A DNA stretch of 64,000 bases from Zerene cesonia (GCF_012273895.1 NC_052122.1:6944001-7008000); one strand, 5' to 3'. Numbered from the stretch's first letter, positions 13,501-24,700 are shown. Notes: generated from the sequence alone by a model not told the origin. Numbers and translations: made by a program.

Positions 13501-13511
13501 AGATGTTTTGA
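1446..13511 (+). CDS. ap: apterous, LIM-homeodomain transcription factor (6 coding exons)
   Basis: Coding exons are 1446-1528, 1974-2108, 4169-4402, 5015-5166, 12914-13149 and 13278-13511. All are bounded by GT/AG and phase-compatible, giving 1074 nt and 357 residues. LIM1 (about 18-70) has zinc ligands C18, C21, H39, C42, C45, C48, C67 and D70. LIM2 (about 80-133) has C80, C83, H102, C105, C108, C111, C130 and H133. A basic GRPRKRK stretch lies at 174-180, and the homeodomain is at 235-294 with WFQN at 282-285. In insects Ap is a nuclear selector for dorsal wing identity and for neuronal fate, working with the cofactor Chip/Ldb through its LIM domains. Lepidoptera carry two ap paralogues; the LIM domains here look closer to vertebrate Lhx2/9, which suggests ap-B, but I cannot settle that from sequence alone. 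The start ATG 1446 follows an in-frame TGA at 1401, so it is the first Met unless the leader is spliced. Confidence 0.95.
1974..2108 (+). CDS. ap: apterous exon 2, rest of LIM1
   Basis: Acceptor TTGTGTAG|G at 1973/1974 and donor TACAG|GTAAAA at 2108/2109. It encodes YYLLAVDRQWHGSCLRCCEC through NIYCKEDYY. The YYLLAVD.QWH.SCL.CC.C pattern is diagnostic of Ap/Lhx2/Lhx9 LIM1 domains. Confidence 0.93.
2109..4168 (+). other. apterous intron 2
   Basis: AT-rich intron of about 2 kb between the LIM1 and LIM2 exons. I saw no recognisable repeat copy or further exon in it. The 65-codon open frame near 2953 has no recognisable domain. Confidence 0.6.
4169..4402 (+). CDS. ap: apterous exon 3, LIM2
   Basis: Acceptor TGTTTCAG|A at 4168/4169, donor TACAG|GTATAG at 4402/4403. 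It encodes the whole second LIM zinc finger (RCARCGNGITANELVMRARD ... YCRPHYD) and a short acidic tail rich in D and E. It is GC-richer than the flanking introns, as expected for coding sequence. Confidence 0.94.
5015..5166 (+). CDS. ap: apterous exon 4, linker with basic AT-hook-like motif
   Basis: Acceptor TACTGCAG at 5014 and donor TTAG|GTAAGT at 5166/5167. It encodes the flexible linker between LIM2 and the homeodomain, including SQKGRPRKRKVAQ. The GRP core with flanking basics is conserved in Ap and Lhx2/9 and may serve as nuclear localisation signal or minor-groove contact. Confidence 0.88.
6222..6361 (+). repeat. degenerate non-autonomous element, right end preserved
   Basis: Follows the pattern of the window's 'ttgt...accg tttt...cccgggtcaaaacccggggccagcagctagtt' elements. 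The right end resembles the 'cgggtgaaaccgcgg.gc.agctag' terminus of copies at 33320, 37027 and 49027. No coding capacity. Confidence 0.5.
7564..7743 (+). mobile_element. SINE, 3' part (GAT-tailed family)
   Basis: Reads 'ggtgaaggaaaacatcgtgaggaaacc' to 'aggaggcctgtgtcccagcagtggg' and ends in (GAT)n. It matches the body of the full-length tRNA-headed copy at 26398-26707 closely but lacks the 5' head, which is typical 5' truncation of a retroposed element. Confidence 0.8.
10143..10437 (+). mobile_element. SINE, diverged near-full-length copy
   Basis: Has a degenerate tRNA-like head ending in a B-box-like 'gccgggctccaacacc', the shared 'aaataaattgattattcaatttatct' junction, and the 'ggtgaaggaaaatatcgcaagg' body, ending near 'ggtgatgaa'. 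It is clearly older than the copies at 7564 and 26398. Confidence 0.7.
11990..12245 (-). repeat. second SINE-like repeat, minus strand
   Basis: Carries 'catcaagtggggtatggggcagttggtgttcacctgtttact', 'ggacaagtaggtgatcagcc' and a reversed B-box-like 'gggagttgaacccgagac'. This arrangement matches a widespread lepidopteran repeat type read in reverse, here recognised from general knowledge only. Confidence 0.55.
12914..13149 (+). CDS. ap: apterous exon 5, first three quarters of the homeodomain
   Basis: Acceptor TTTATCGTAG at 12913, with the exon opening as the last two bases of an Asp codon (DILHRGDLSSSMESLAYD). The homeodomain then runs from TKRMRTSFKHHQLRTMKSYF to KRVLQ. The donor TTGCAG|GTAAAT at 13149/13150 falls between homeodomain positions 46 and 47, a splice position shared by many homeobox genes. 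Confidence 0.93.
13278..13511 (+). CDS. ap: apterous exon 6, helix 3 end and C-terminus
   Basis: Acceptor TTTATCAG at 13277, then VWFQNARAKWRRNMMRQE, the DNA-recognition end of helix 3, followed by a tail rich in Asn, Gly and Pro. The stop TGA is at 13509-13511. Confidence 0.94.
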   Translation, partial: VWFQNARAKWRRNMMRQETSAHGQITTNGNGSHVNGNLVTGSVPPPNVGPMMIPEPLQSIEDLRVHTPHPMAFNEMF

Positions 13512-14710
13512 CATTCGTAAATTGTAGACAGATGCAGATCTTACAAATACTGAACTCAAACTCAGAAACGTTTCGTTCGCACCTTCCCGTAAATAAATAG
13601 AAGTATGTATAATGTGAAAACTGCACCATAAAATAACCGTATGTAGAGATGTAATTTTAAAATATTTCCACAACGTTGCAACCATTCATTAACAGCTAAC
13701 TGCATATTTATAGAGAAATATACGTTCCCAATTATGATCGTAAAAAAGTAGACGTAATAATATTGTACAATTAAATTATAAACCAAATAACTATTTTCGG
13801 GAATAACGTTATAAGCTCCACGTACGGCAGTGTTACTTAAGTTCAAATTATTGCGTAGATATACTATTTATTAAGTTTCAAATAATCGATTCTTTATTTT
13901 TGCATATTCCTAAGTTATTGTTATTACTATTAAATGTATGTGTGAAATTATTTAATATATGGTTAGATATTAGAGTGACTGTATATTATATAACTACCGA
14001 ATTATGCATTCCGTAGTCTTAGTATAAGGTTTCATCTCTTTGTATATACAGTGATACTAGTCAAACTTGTAGTAAGTAGAACTCAGAACGTATATATCGT
14101 TTAGATAATAACAGTAGTTACTGATCATATCTTTAATATAAAACTGTTATATATATGAAATGGCGAATATTTGTCTCTTTATTATAACTAACTTTCTAAT
14201 ATCCATTAATACGTTTTTCCTCTTATTATTTTCATTTAAACGGTAGTTTTGTGTAAGAAAATTCTACAGATAGGTACTTTTCGATACTTTTGTTGAAGTC
14301 AATTTTTGTTCTTTCTGTGTTGGGTACAAGTAGGCTCCCTTTATAAAGGTTTGTGGCAATGTTGAAGGTGCATTTAATTTATTAAATTGCAAATATTATC
14401 TGATAAGAAATATAGAAGAGAAATTCCTCACGATTAGGCAGTCGTGAATAACACGTGTTTAACGTTTTTTTAACTAAAGTGTTTCTGTTTTTTATCAACA
14501 TGAAGATAGAAATAACGTATCTTATTACACTTTATTTAGACTACTCACTTGAAAGATAAACCAAACAATCTAAAAATTTGTATTGATGTGTTTGTATACG
14601 TACATATTTACATATTGTATAGGTTATTATAAATTTGAAAAGTCTCTGTAATGAATGTAACCACCAAAAGTTCATATAAAAAATAAATAATTGTTTAAGC
14701 AAATAAAAAT
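13512..14710 (+). other. apterous 3' untranslated region with candidate poly(A) signals
   Basis: AATAAA occurs at 13592-13597, 14682-14687 and 14702-14707. The AT-rich sequence between has no coding signature. A short or a long 3' UTR is possible, and the cleavage site cannot be fixed without transcripts. Confidence 0.5.
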
Positions 14711-15669
14711 CAGTTACTCGTCTAGAATTGTGTAACAATATTCCACACAGCTTTTAATTGTAAATGTATTAATTAAGAAACCCTAAAGAATTCTTACGTA
14801 AACAACACTTATCACTAGAGTGTGGTAACAGACGAGTTGCGAGGCTACATAAGTATTTTATTCTTTTAGTCTTCGCTTTGTGCTTATTAAGTTCTATCTT
14901 TATTTCTTGTTCAGCTGTTGTGAGAATTGAATTCGTTTGCTTTCTTTATTGTATTATTTTTCGGTATTATCGCCGAGCGAATACGTAAAATAATATTTGA
15001 CAGATAAATAAGCTAGACTGAAGAACTTGCTTTGCTTGTTACATAATCGCCGTAAAGAAATCGCCGTTTTTAAATTTTATCGAACAAGTTCGCGAACACA
15101 ATGATCGATGCTTTGCTACAGCTCGATGTAAAAAAACATTTCAACGAGCAAATGTACGGTACTGCGATAAGCTACAGAATGTACATTCGCTGTGAGCAGT
15201 ACACCGAACAGAGCGTCGAGCATCCGTAGGGACATTACATAGTGTATAGGACATACCTAGCAGTATATATCATATCACCTTTGACACATACGAATGTGTA
15301 AGTCACATTACCTTTATACGTATATATTAACGATATTTGATTTGTTGGTCTCCGCTCATAATAGCTGAATAAGCAAAATCGAAGACTCAGATCAATAAAA
15401 CTACATATTAATTGTTAAGTATCAATTTTTTTAATAAATAGCTAACATTAAAGCAATGTTATGTCTTCATTAAGCTGCCAACCAACGTCGCCACAAGCTG
15501 CAATGTCAAAGTTTCTAATAACGTCCGCAAGTTCAATGAATATCAACTCAAGTTATAATTGCACAGTTGATATATTATAGCGAAGTATATTCAGTATGTT
15601 ATTATACATACTGTCTTCATATTTTCCTATGTAAACCACTTTTTAATTGATTTTTGTAAAATGTACCTA

Positions 15670-15835
15670 TCTATACTTATATTATAAAGCTGAAGAGTTT
15701 GTTTGTTTGTTTGAATGCACTAATCTCAGGAACTTCTAGTCCGATTTGAAAGATTCTTTCAGTTTTATATAACCCATTTATTGAGAAAGGCTATAGGCTA
15801 TATGTACCACGGGCAAATCCGAGGCGGAATGCTAG
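15670..15835 (+). repeat. interspersed non-autonomous element
   Basis: Reads 'tattataaagctgaagagtttgtttgtttgtttgaa', 'cacta atctcaggaac', 'tccgatttgaaagattctttcag' and ends near 'cgggcaaatccgaggcggaatgctagta'. This layout is characteristic of a very common lepidopteran element. A minus-strand relative lies at 37900-38075. Confidence 0.7.
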
Positions 15836-16431
15836 TATTGAATTAGTCACACGCTCTTCATGTGTTTGTTTGCACGACTCATCAAGTGTGGTTCAAGTAC
15901 AGATGAAAGCGGATAAATTCTGATTTGTTAATATTCAATATAATGTAAATTACTCCTGATTCGAGATATATCGATGATAGGAAATTTTGTTAAAATTTTA
16001 AAGTACTCATATAACTTTTCCACGGTCTTTATCATTATATATATATATTAACGCGATAATTAGATGATGTTAACTGTAAATTAATATTATTTGAAACTAT
16101 TATTATAAATATGTAGTAATTGTATAACCTATTTATATACTGAAAAGACCTTAATATATAAATGAAACATACTTTTTATTTTATTTACCTATTAAGGTAC
16201 CTAAATACCTCTGTGTTAGTTAAAAAAAAGGTTAATACAGTTTTATAAGCAAGTGCTATTTTTATATTTGGGTAATTTATTCGCGTCATAATACTTTCGA
16301 TTATTACTAATAGATATATATGAAATTACTTTATTAAAATTTCCATAACCGCTAAGGCTATTTAAGGATATCTAAATAGAATATTAGTGCTCTGTATTAA
16401 AATAAGGTATAAGTATTTATATTTAATTTAT

Positions 16432-16580
16432 CGACACTAATATTATAAAGAGAAAACTTTTGTATTTTTGCATGTTTGTAACGTTTTCACGCAAAAACAC
16501 TGTACCGATTTTAAAAAATATCTTTCACCACTAGAAGGCTGCAAGTTCATTTAACGACAGTGGACAGTGAACAGCTAGTT
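16432..16580 (+). repeat. interspersed element related to the copy at 33812
   Basis: 'Actaatattataaagagaaaacttttgtatttttgcatgtttgtaacgttttcacgcaaaaacactg' followed by 'ctttcacc.ctagaaggctgcaa' and an 'agctagttc' end. Same order of words as 33812-33982. Confidence 0.65.
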
Positions 16581-16857
16581 CATCTATATTTAAATAACTT
16601 AGTAGCTGTTTGTCTGTCATGCTAAACTCGAAAACGGCTGGGAACAGGAATTGTATTCTAATAACGTAAAATAGCATTCACAAATATACGCGATGGTACA
16701 AAATTCGTCGGGTCATCTTGTTTGAAATCTTAATTTGTCATATTAGGTTAATACGTACCAAAAACATATGTAAGTAGGAGGTAATATATATATTTATATA
16801 CCTATTAGATAATTAGATAATACAAGGGTAAATATCTAATAGAAACATTAAACATTA

Positions 16858-17041
16858 AACGCGAAAGTGTAAGGATAGATGGATGGATGTTTGCCAGTCT
16901 TTCTCGTAAAAACTGCAGTATAGATTTTAATGAAATTTTACAATAACAAAGCTTATACATCAGTATAAGACATGAGCTGTATAAATACTCTCTATTGCCC
17001 GTATATCGTCCGCGGGTAAAACCGCGCGGCGCATCTAGTAA
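16858..17041 (+). repeat. interspersed element with 'cgcgggtaaaaccgcgcggcgc' end
   Basis: Degenerate member of the 'gtaaggatg ... cgcgggtgaaaccgcggggcgcagctag' family (compare 33320, 37027, 49027). Its right end is at 17012-17041. Confidence 0.65.
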
Positions 17042-17079
17042 CAAGCAAATAAACTTGTATTCGTTGAATACCGAAATAA

Positions 17080-17132
17080 TTAAAATCACCTTTTATCATT
17101 ATAAATGTTATTAAGATAAAAGGTGATTTTAA
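17080..17132. repeat. 18-bp inverted repeat with 17-nt loop
   Basis: TTAAAATCACCTTTTATC at 17080-17097 is exactly complementary to 17115-17132. It directly follows a repeat copy and is probably a small foldback element or a terminal remnant. Confidence 0.7.
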
Positions 17133-17575
17133 GGATTTCGAGATAGCTCATGTAACTAGTTATTTAATTAATGCAAAATACAATACGACAAGCATACCCG
17201 GCCACGCGATGCTGTGGCTGAGTAATAATTAAAACTATTAATTAAGATTATAAATTATTGGGATAATTAATCGAAATAAAAACTATCCTATATCTTAAGT
17301 TGGACCAAATTACACATAAAATGCCAAATTTTATCAAATTCGTTTGAGTTGGTGAAGAGTCCATCATGACACTGGATTTTTATAATAAGATGTACCTATA
17401 AGTACATGTTGTGTACAGACACGGCTATCGTATCGCGTGGCGTAATAAATCAACGAATGTCGGCGCATTTTTTATTATTTCTTTACAGTAGCAATGGAAT
17501 TCATTAAAATATTGACGTCCCGTTATAAATCTAGCTAAAAGTATTTTAACAAGATGCCATAGCGAGCGATTTCCG

Positions 17576-17656
17576 ATGGATTTTGAGTTACCTCTCGGTA
17601 AAGTTTTCGGTTCCCGTCCACGTGGCATCGAGACATCAAGATTAAGAAGTATCATG
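17576..17656 (+). CDS. possible extra 5' exon of the ferlin (weak)
   Basis: ATG at 17576 opens MDFELPLGKVFGSRPRGIET and reaches a donor-like ATCATG|GTATTT in phase 0. That would join in phase to an acceptor-like CTCTCGCAG at 18638 inside the next exon. It may be the N-terminal leader of the ferlin upstream of C2B. There is no homology I can recognise, so this may be chance. Confidence 0.2.
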
Positions 17657-18624
17657 GTATTTTAATGATGTTGACGGAGATTAGTATCGATGGTTGTGAC
17701 TGCTCAAAGGCTTCGATTAAGTTCATTAGGATTTTGCAAAATACCTAAATTCGATGTATGTGATCGGTTTTCATTCATTTCATTTGTTACGTTTTATTTG
17801 TAAATGTTTTAGATTTTGCAGATTTAATACATGAGTTTTTCGTTACTATTTTATATGAAAATATTGATTTTCCATGAGTGATGATAAAACATAAAATATG
17901 ATATAATTACCCCAACATTCAGCGTTGATAAGCTCTAAAGCGTGAATATTCAACGAGCAAAATAAATTACACCAATTATTTTTGATTTGATAACGTTTTA
18001 ATATATATTTTTTATCATAGTAGAGCGGGCAACCTAGCTAGTGGATCACTTTAGGCAACGCCACTGCCCATAAGTAATCACAAAGCTGTTACCTATAGCT
18101 TTTGTGGAGCTGTTGCTGTGGCTTTAGTGCTAGCATAATAGTAGCAAATATGAATAAAAATAATAAAACATTGTTGCTTTAGTTGTGGAATAGCTATAAT
18201 ACCATAATAATAAATGTTCACAAATGGTTTTCTACAGTAAATAAATACTTATTTTCAAAACAAGGTAAAATATAAGACAATATTATGAACATAATAATTG
18301 TTATTATTTACTGATAAGGCCAGCGACCTACATACCGTTCGTTAAAAATTAAATCGATATGACGCACAAAACGATATTTATACGGTATATTATTGCGTTA
18401 AAGAGGTGACATTTGGAAATTTTACTGTACATTACATCAATTAAAAAAAATCGTCTGACCAAAAACTACGATGTCAAAACCGTCAAACTCAGCACTGTCA
18501 TTCACCACAATCAACCTGTCTGCGATGACAATACAAAAGAAACTCGTTCTACCATCTGATTTATTTATTAAGCACGCCGTACACAGTTTCAATGCGTTGA
18601 TTCATTATAAAAATATATAAGACG

Positions 18625-18729
18625 ATGCTCTCGCAGTCAGCGCAGCTTGGAAGACAAAAAGCGGTTCGACCGCCGACTTACAGACTCGAAAACGAGTACA
18701 ATCCGGAAGCGATGCCTCAGTATTTTCAG
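18625..18729 (+). CDS. ferlin first placed exon, leader into C2B
   Basis: Open from ATG 18625 after an in-frame TGA at 18598. It ends PEAMPQYFQ|GTTATG in phase 0 and leads directly into the ISVSII strand of C2B, matching the 'P.DFQ' lead-in seen in other ferlins. The 3' end is well supported. The 5' end could be this ATG or an internal acceptor at 18621 or 18638. Confidence 0.6.
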
Positions 18730-21700
18730 GTTATGTACAGCCAATTCTTATAAATTATTTATAACGGCCTCTTATTGGACGGAGCACGCGTTTATCTTTT
18801 TGCTTTGAATACAATAGACGCCCGATGTCGTGCCGGCCACTACACTTGATGTAAATTATGGCTTGGTGCTGGTTTAAGGGTATATGTTAAAATATGTAAC
18901 TTTACAAAACCATACAACTGTATTTACCTTCCATAATAATTGTGGTAGTTTTGTATAATGAGAGAAAAACATTATTGTGGGTAGTAAAGATCATGTAATA
19001 TTATTTACAGATATCAGTTAGTATTATAGAAGGAAGAAAGTTTGCATGGACCAATCCACACTCGTCGAATTCCTATGTGATTCTAATTTTTGGGAAAAAG
19101 AAACATAGGACTAGTATTAGGAGACACATGATTGAACCCTATTACAACGAAGTAAAGTTTCTTTTAGTATGCCCCTCATGTTTATGTTACTGAATTTAAT
19201 TTTTAAAGAGGTGTTATTGGATAACCGTCTGGGATCTCTTGAGAATCGTAAAAATCTACTTTAAAATGAAAACCGTCACTTATATCTTATTTTTATGAAT
19301 ATACCTAAACAGAAATGTTAGTGAGGATGGATGTATGTTTATTACACTTACTCGAAAACCACAGAACGGATTCTGATAATACTTGCCAGTGATGTAGGTT
19401 ATGCACCAATAAAACGAATTTGATTTTACCCGCTAGTTTGTATGTGGCTGAAACCGCAGGTCACAGCTAGTTATATATTGTATTGATATTGACTTTACAT
19501 CATTTTGAAAATGTTTATGACAATAAATCACATTGATTTTAGTACAGTTAATACGCTTAACTTGAATCGCAAAAAATATTTAATTAAATTAAGTTTTTTT
19601 TTTTTAAATTAATTATTTAAAGAATTAAACCTAATTAAGTAAATTACACATATTTTAATGCATTACCTTATTGGATGTGTTATTTGCTACAGCATCATTA
19701 AATATAGCCTGTGGGTACCAAACTGACATATCATTCAAGATTCCACGTCTCCTTTTCGAGTATAGATTTCATGCTGCATATTTTCATCGTGAGTCAGAAG
19801 ATCAAACGGTTCACTCAAAAATGTAGCACATAACCATGTAACATAAAATAGGTGACCAAAAGAATTGTCACGGATGTAGTCTTTAAATGGCTTGGATGGA
19901 TCCTAAAAACTCAGACGTATAAGCACAGTAAATTATATTATGCCATGAGACTTCATTCGTCATGAATCATGAGGGTTTTTTTACTCAGAACACAATCAGT
20001 TTGCCCTTTGCTTTCCGAGGAAATCGAGGTTATCTCCCCGGTAGAGAATAACACGTAGATGTACTCCAGGAAGAATATTATAAAAACTTTTTACACGCTT
20101 TTTATTAGCTTCACCTGTATGTTTGTTTGTAACCGACTTCTTTGGGCGCGATTTTGACACACTTTTAACGGCCAGATTTCGTTCAAACTTTGTAGATTTA
20201 TTGAGGACCGATGACAATACACTAATTTGATAAAATTATTCCATTTTTCAATTTGCAAAATATGATTTTTGTTAAAGCGTGTTTTTTAGTTTTTTTAAAC
20301 TATTATTATTATCATTGAAATTCCTTGTATTCCTTTTCGTCGGAAGCTAGAAAATTTATATTATTTGAACCCAGTAATTGATTTCTTGATTTATCTTGAA
20401 ATTGAACGTCTTGCAACAAGAGTCAAAACGCGAAATAATGCATTAAATTTGCTTAAATGTGTGTGAGCGAGAGAGATACTGGGGTATATCCTAAGTACGA
20501 CCCCAGCAGTATTGAAAATGGCGCACAGCGTTGTAGGTGTGGATTCACTATACTTTTCTATTTGTAGAGTTTTATCCTGGATATGTACTCCACTATACAA
20601 GTTCTACAACGAACTAATCTATGGCTGGCAGTGATGGAATTACGGTGTTGTGCGGCGCCTCGGATCCTGGGCGAGACGACCATCGACTTGGGGCTTATAT
20701 GGTCTCAGCCAAGTTAGTTACGCATATAATAATGGGTTAATTATTTGAATTCGGTTATATTTTAGACCACAGTGATGTACTTTTGAGCAACATCTATCTT
20801 CATTGATAAACATCTATCTTCTTTGTATGTGGTAGTCGAGCACGCTTCGGCACGAATTGGGCCAGCTCGCACCGGGGAAGTACCACACCCCCACAGAAGA
20901 CTGGCGTGAAATAGCATTCTGCTGTGTTTCGTTCGGTGAGTGGGGGAGCCGGGGGCCCATATCCTTTTCCTTACCCTTCCCAGTCCTTTCCTTTATTCCT
21001 ATCGCCAATCCTTTCTTAATCCCTTCCCAAAAAGTCGGCAATCCATTTGTAGAGGCGTAAGGTCTGCAAAGGACCTTATGCCTCTACAAATGTTCATGGG
21101 CGGTGGTAGCGCTTACCAACAGGCGTCCCACCAGCTCCATTGCCGACTGTAGTTATTTTCCGTTACTAAAAATCGCCTGGAGCACCTGATGACTGACGTT
21201 GGATATGGCTTCGTGCGAGTCCCACGGTTGCGCAGTAAAACTGCGGAGTATGTGTAAATGTATTGTGTAGTATCTGTAAATGTATTTACTAACATTGAAA
21301 GTAAGACATAAAACATCGTTATAGGCCTCTTAATGTGAAGGAGTGCTTCATGTATTGATGCATCATGACCCATTCATGTGACTTATTCTCAGATTACAGT
21401 TTTGGTGTTTAATCGTTCTTGACTTCGTGATTATTTTGGTAGTTGTGATTAAAATATATTAAATATTACAGACCATCAAGTTATTCACAAATGGGCCCAA
21501 TTATACCTACCCCGAGATCCATCTCTTGGGCCAGTTGGATTCTTAAAATTAAACATATCAATCGCGTTTCGAGGCGAAATTCAAGTTATGTCTACCGTCA
21601 TGAAAAATGAAAAGTTAGAAGAGTTAGTAAATGTTTAAAAATACGTACATTCATATAATTTATATATCCATATATTATATTTGAAATTTAAAAGTCTTAA

Positions 21701-24700
21701 ATCCTCAAGATTAAGGAGTAGCAGTGTCTGCAGCTCCTATTACTAAGCTTGTCAAGTCCCCCATCATCTCTTGTGGTGCAAATCGTATGTCTCAAATTTA
21801 GTTAAGCAAAAACCGATTAGATTATGGTGCTACACGAGATCTATCATCTAATAGCTTCTTAGCAGTGTAAATCTTAAATTGTAGTCTTGACAACATTGTA
21901 CTTGACAAGTCTTTAATGAGATCATTAATTCTCCCAAACTAAATTAGGCATCACGATACGAATTATTAATTTATATAGTACATTTTGTGTTTTTGATTTT
22001 TATGTAAAATTCTCAAAATGGTCCCTTTAATCAAAGGAATCTTCTTCTACCATCGGGTTTGGAGCAGCAATGTGCCAACTACCAAATAACTATTTACGAA
22101 GCTTTTGGTCTTCCTTGTGGCACCCAGAGCCAGGGTGAGAGACGGTTTGGGAAACCACCGAGTACCTTTGTGAAGGTCACATTTTGTGGATTAGTGGTAA
22201 GAGATACATAATCGTTAAATTATACAACAAACGCATCCAAATGTAACTTGGCTACGACAAATGGAATAAAAATTCAAAGAAATTGTCCAAAGCATAAACT
22301 CGAAGGATCTTGTTTATCTTTTACTTATCGATTGTCATACTATTATTATATTTCTTTCCGCGGAGTCACACGTGTGGTCAAAGAAAGTTTTCACCTGCAA
22401 TGAGTTAGTCCACCGCGGAAAAAAGTAGCCTATGTTACTATCTGGCCTTCTAATTATCTCCAAACATAAAAATTATACCATATAATAAATGTTGCGAAAT
22501 CCTTCCAGCTCCCATAAAATGATAAAAAGTAATCCGTAATAATTTTGCACATACTGCTATTACGGCACTTTCTAACTTTATATACCCATTTGTTTAGGCA
22601 AAAACAGCTATTCAGCATAAAACATGCAATCCAGTGTACAGTGAGCATTTATCGATTGTGGAAATGTTCCCGAATATGAATCGTCTTATCCGTATAGAGG
22701 TGTGCAGCGCGGATGGATGTTTCAATAAGATACTAGCTAGCACTCACCTGAAGCTCGAAAATATCTCACATGATGGTGAAAATGGTAATTCATTTCTTTA
22801 TTAGTCTATCGCTATCGCCAATAATTGAAGTGCGCAGCCTCCTATGCCATATTTCAACGATTGCAGGATTTTTGCCAACATTTGGCCCATCGTTGCTTCA
22901 CATGTACGGATCTTCAAATAGTGGTATTATAGGCCCTGCAGGAGAAGAAGGTCCCTATCATCGCGGTTGTTTACTCGTTGCTCTCAATACTGTTGTCCCA
23001 TATTACCAGCAAATAATTCGGAGCGTTAATGTGGAACCGGCCAATCCTATTCAACATGTAATACATTTTTATTTATCTGAGTGTCTTTGCTTATGTGCTT
23101 TGGATTTTGAATATAAAGCGTAATATTAAAAACTTACAAAACTGAATATTGCTATGGAATTGTAATAACATTTCCCATAATGTCTGCAATAGTTATATCT
23201 ATAAATATCTTACAACTGGACGTGCAAATAATTTAAGACTGTATTGAAGGTAAGTAAATCAAACCAGCTAAATAGGCGCTGCAATCAATCAAATCTGTAT
23301 CGCCTTCTGTATCTTTATGCCGTGCCGCGTTTGTGAAACGTGCCTGTATAGAAAACGATTGTACACGCAGTAGTTATGGTATATAAAGGTCAGATAGCAA
23401 AATATCATTCAAGTAATGAACGTAATCTCTTTTCAACCGACGTTCCCAAACAAGAAGGAGGTTCTCGGACTGCTTTTTTTTTTCATGTGTTTTTAACCGG
23501 TCTACGTGATTGTTCCTGTGTTTAGGAAATTGAAGTCTTTTGTTCCCATTTTAGGTTTTTGTGTGGTATCCCAAGATATTTTGGTGACATTTTATATACC
23601 TAGAAATTAATTATTTGATCATTTGTAGATTTGTTACGCTGATGATTTGATTGATGCTTTACTGTTTTAGGAAAATTTGTGGCAGATACACGAATTCTGT
23701 TTATTCTGTCCCATTCTAGAAGTTTCTATGCTAGATCGACGAGTAACAGGAAAGTATTGTGGTGTGGCAGTAACACTGGGTGAAATCCCGGCTTCCAGCT
23801 CTGGGGATGAGGGTGAGTATGGAAAATTAAATGTTCCTTACAAACCAAGACTTACGCTTAGTATAGTTATCATGTTATCTGTGCTTATGAATAAAATGTA
23901 CACATTTTTCATAACATTTACGTATATAAATTAGATTCATCTTCAATAGTTCATACAAAATTCTTACTTTGTCAAGATTAACAATATTCTAATACGATAA
24001 TTTACATATATGTAAAATATTATATTAATGTTTCAGAATTTCTAACAATGTTGAAAGAAACACGTAAGTTATTTTCTACATTAAATGCATATTTGCCATC
24101 GTCGATTACTATGTACATGCGAATTAATTCGCAGGTATACGAAAACTACACTACACGGGCTGTTTAAATGTGAATAAAACACCGCCGTATGGATACTTAG
24201 ACTTCTGCAACTCTTTTCCTGTACTTCAACTTGCTACACGACTTCCAGACTTTAGATTTAGGATTTATAAAAATAATATGCTGCTGGCTATCGTTCAGGA
24301 TCTGGTATTCCTTTTCTTAAAATCTTAGAATAATGATGGTGATAAAACTCACAGTTGTATGAATCTATTCAATTTAAAATTTTACGAATTAATTGCGTTG
24401 TGACCACCAAACATAATCTTAAGCTATCGAAATCTTTGCCGTGGCCAGATAAACATTGAATAATGAAGTTGACTTATGTAATCAATTATTCAACAGGTAT
24501 TAAATTTAATTAACCTTTTTTTTCATTATACGCAAATACTTGTTTTAAGGATGTTGCGGTAAAAAATATTGAGCGTAAATTACAAAGTTACAATTATGAA
24601 AGTCCTAATGAACTTTCGGACGAACTGAATACGGCTCGCAATGAGGCGGCGTGTAACATTCTCAACTTTCTGAACTCCACACAAAATTCGCGGAGCAGCG

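Larger units (their letters stand above)
14711..17575. other. spacer between apterous and the ferlin gene
   Basis: No gene recognised. It holds repeat copies at 15670-15835, 16432-16580 and 16858-17041 and an 18-bp-arm hairpin at 17080-17132. A 42-codon ORF at 15101-15229 has more balanced composition than its surroundings but no recognisable domain. I looked here for a C2A exon of the ferlin and found none. Confidence 0.5.

Noticed and set aside
13280..13501. Alternative + frame over apterous exon 6
   Set aside because: Out of phase with the homeodomain; the correct frame gives WFQNARAKWRR.
18606..18621. TATA-like word 'tataaaaatatataag' just before ATG 18625
   Set aside because: A TATA box here would start transcription downstream of that ATG, so it is probably ordinary AT-rich sequence.
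20814..21152. Open frames of 67-75 codons on both strands
   Set aside because: They lie entirely within the repeat copy 20826-21160, and the same frames recur in the copy at 48452.
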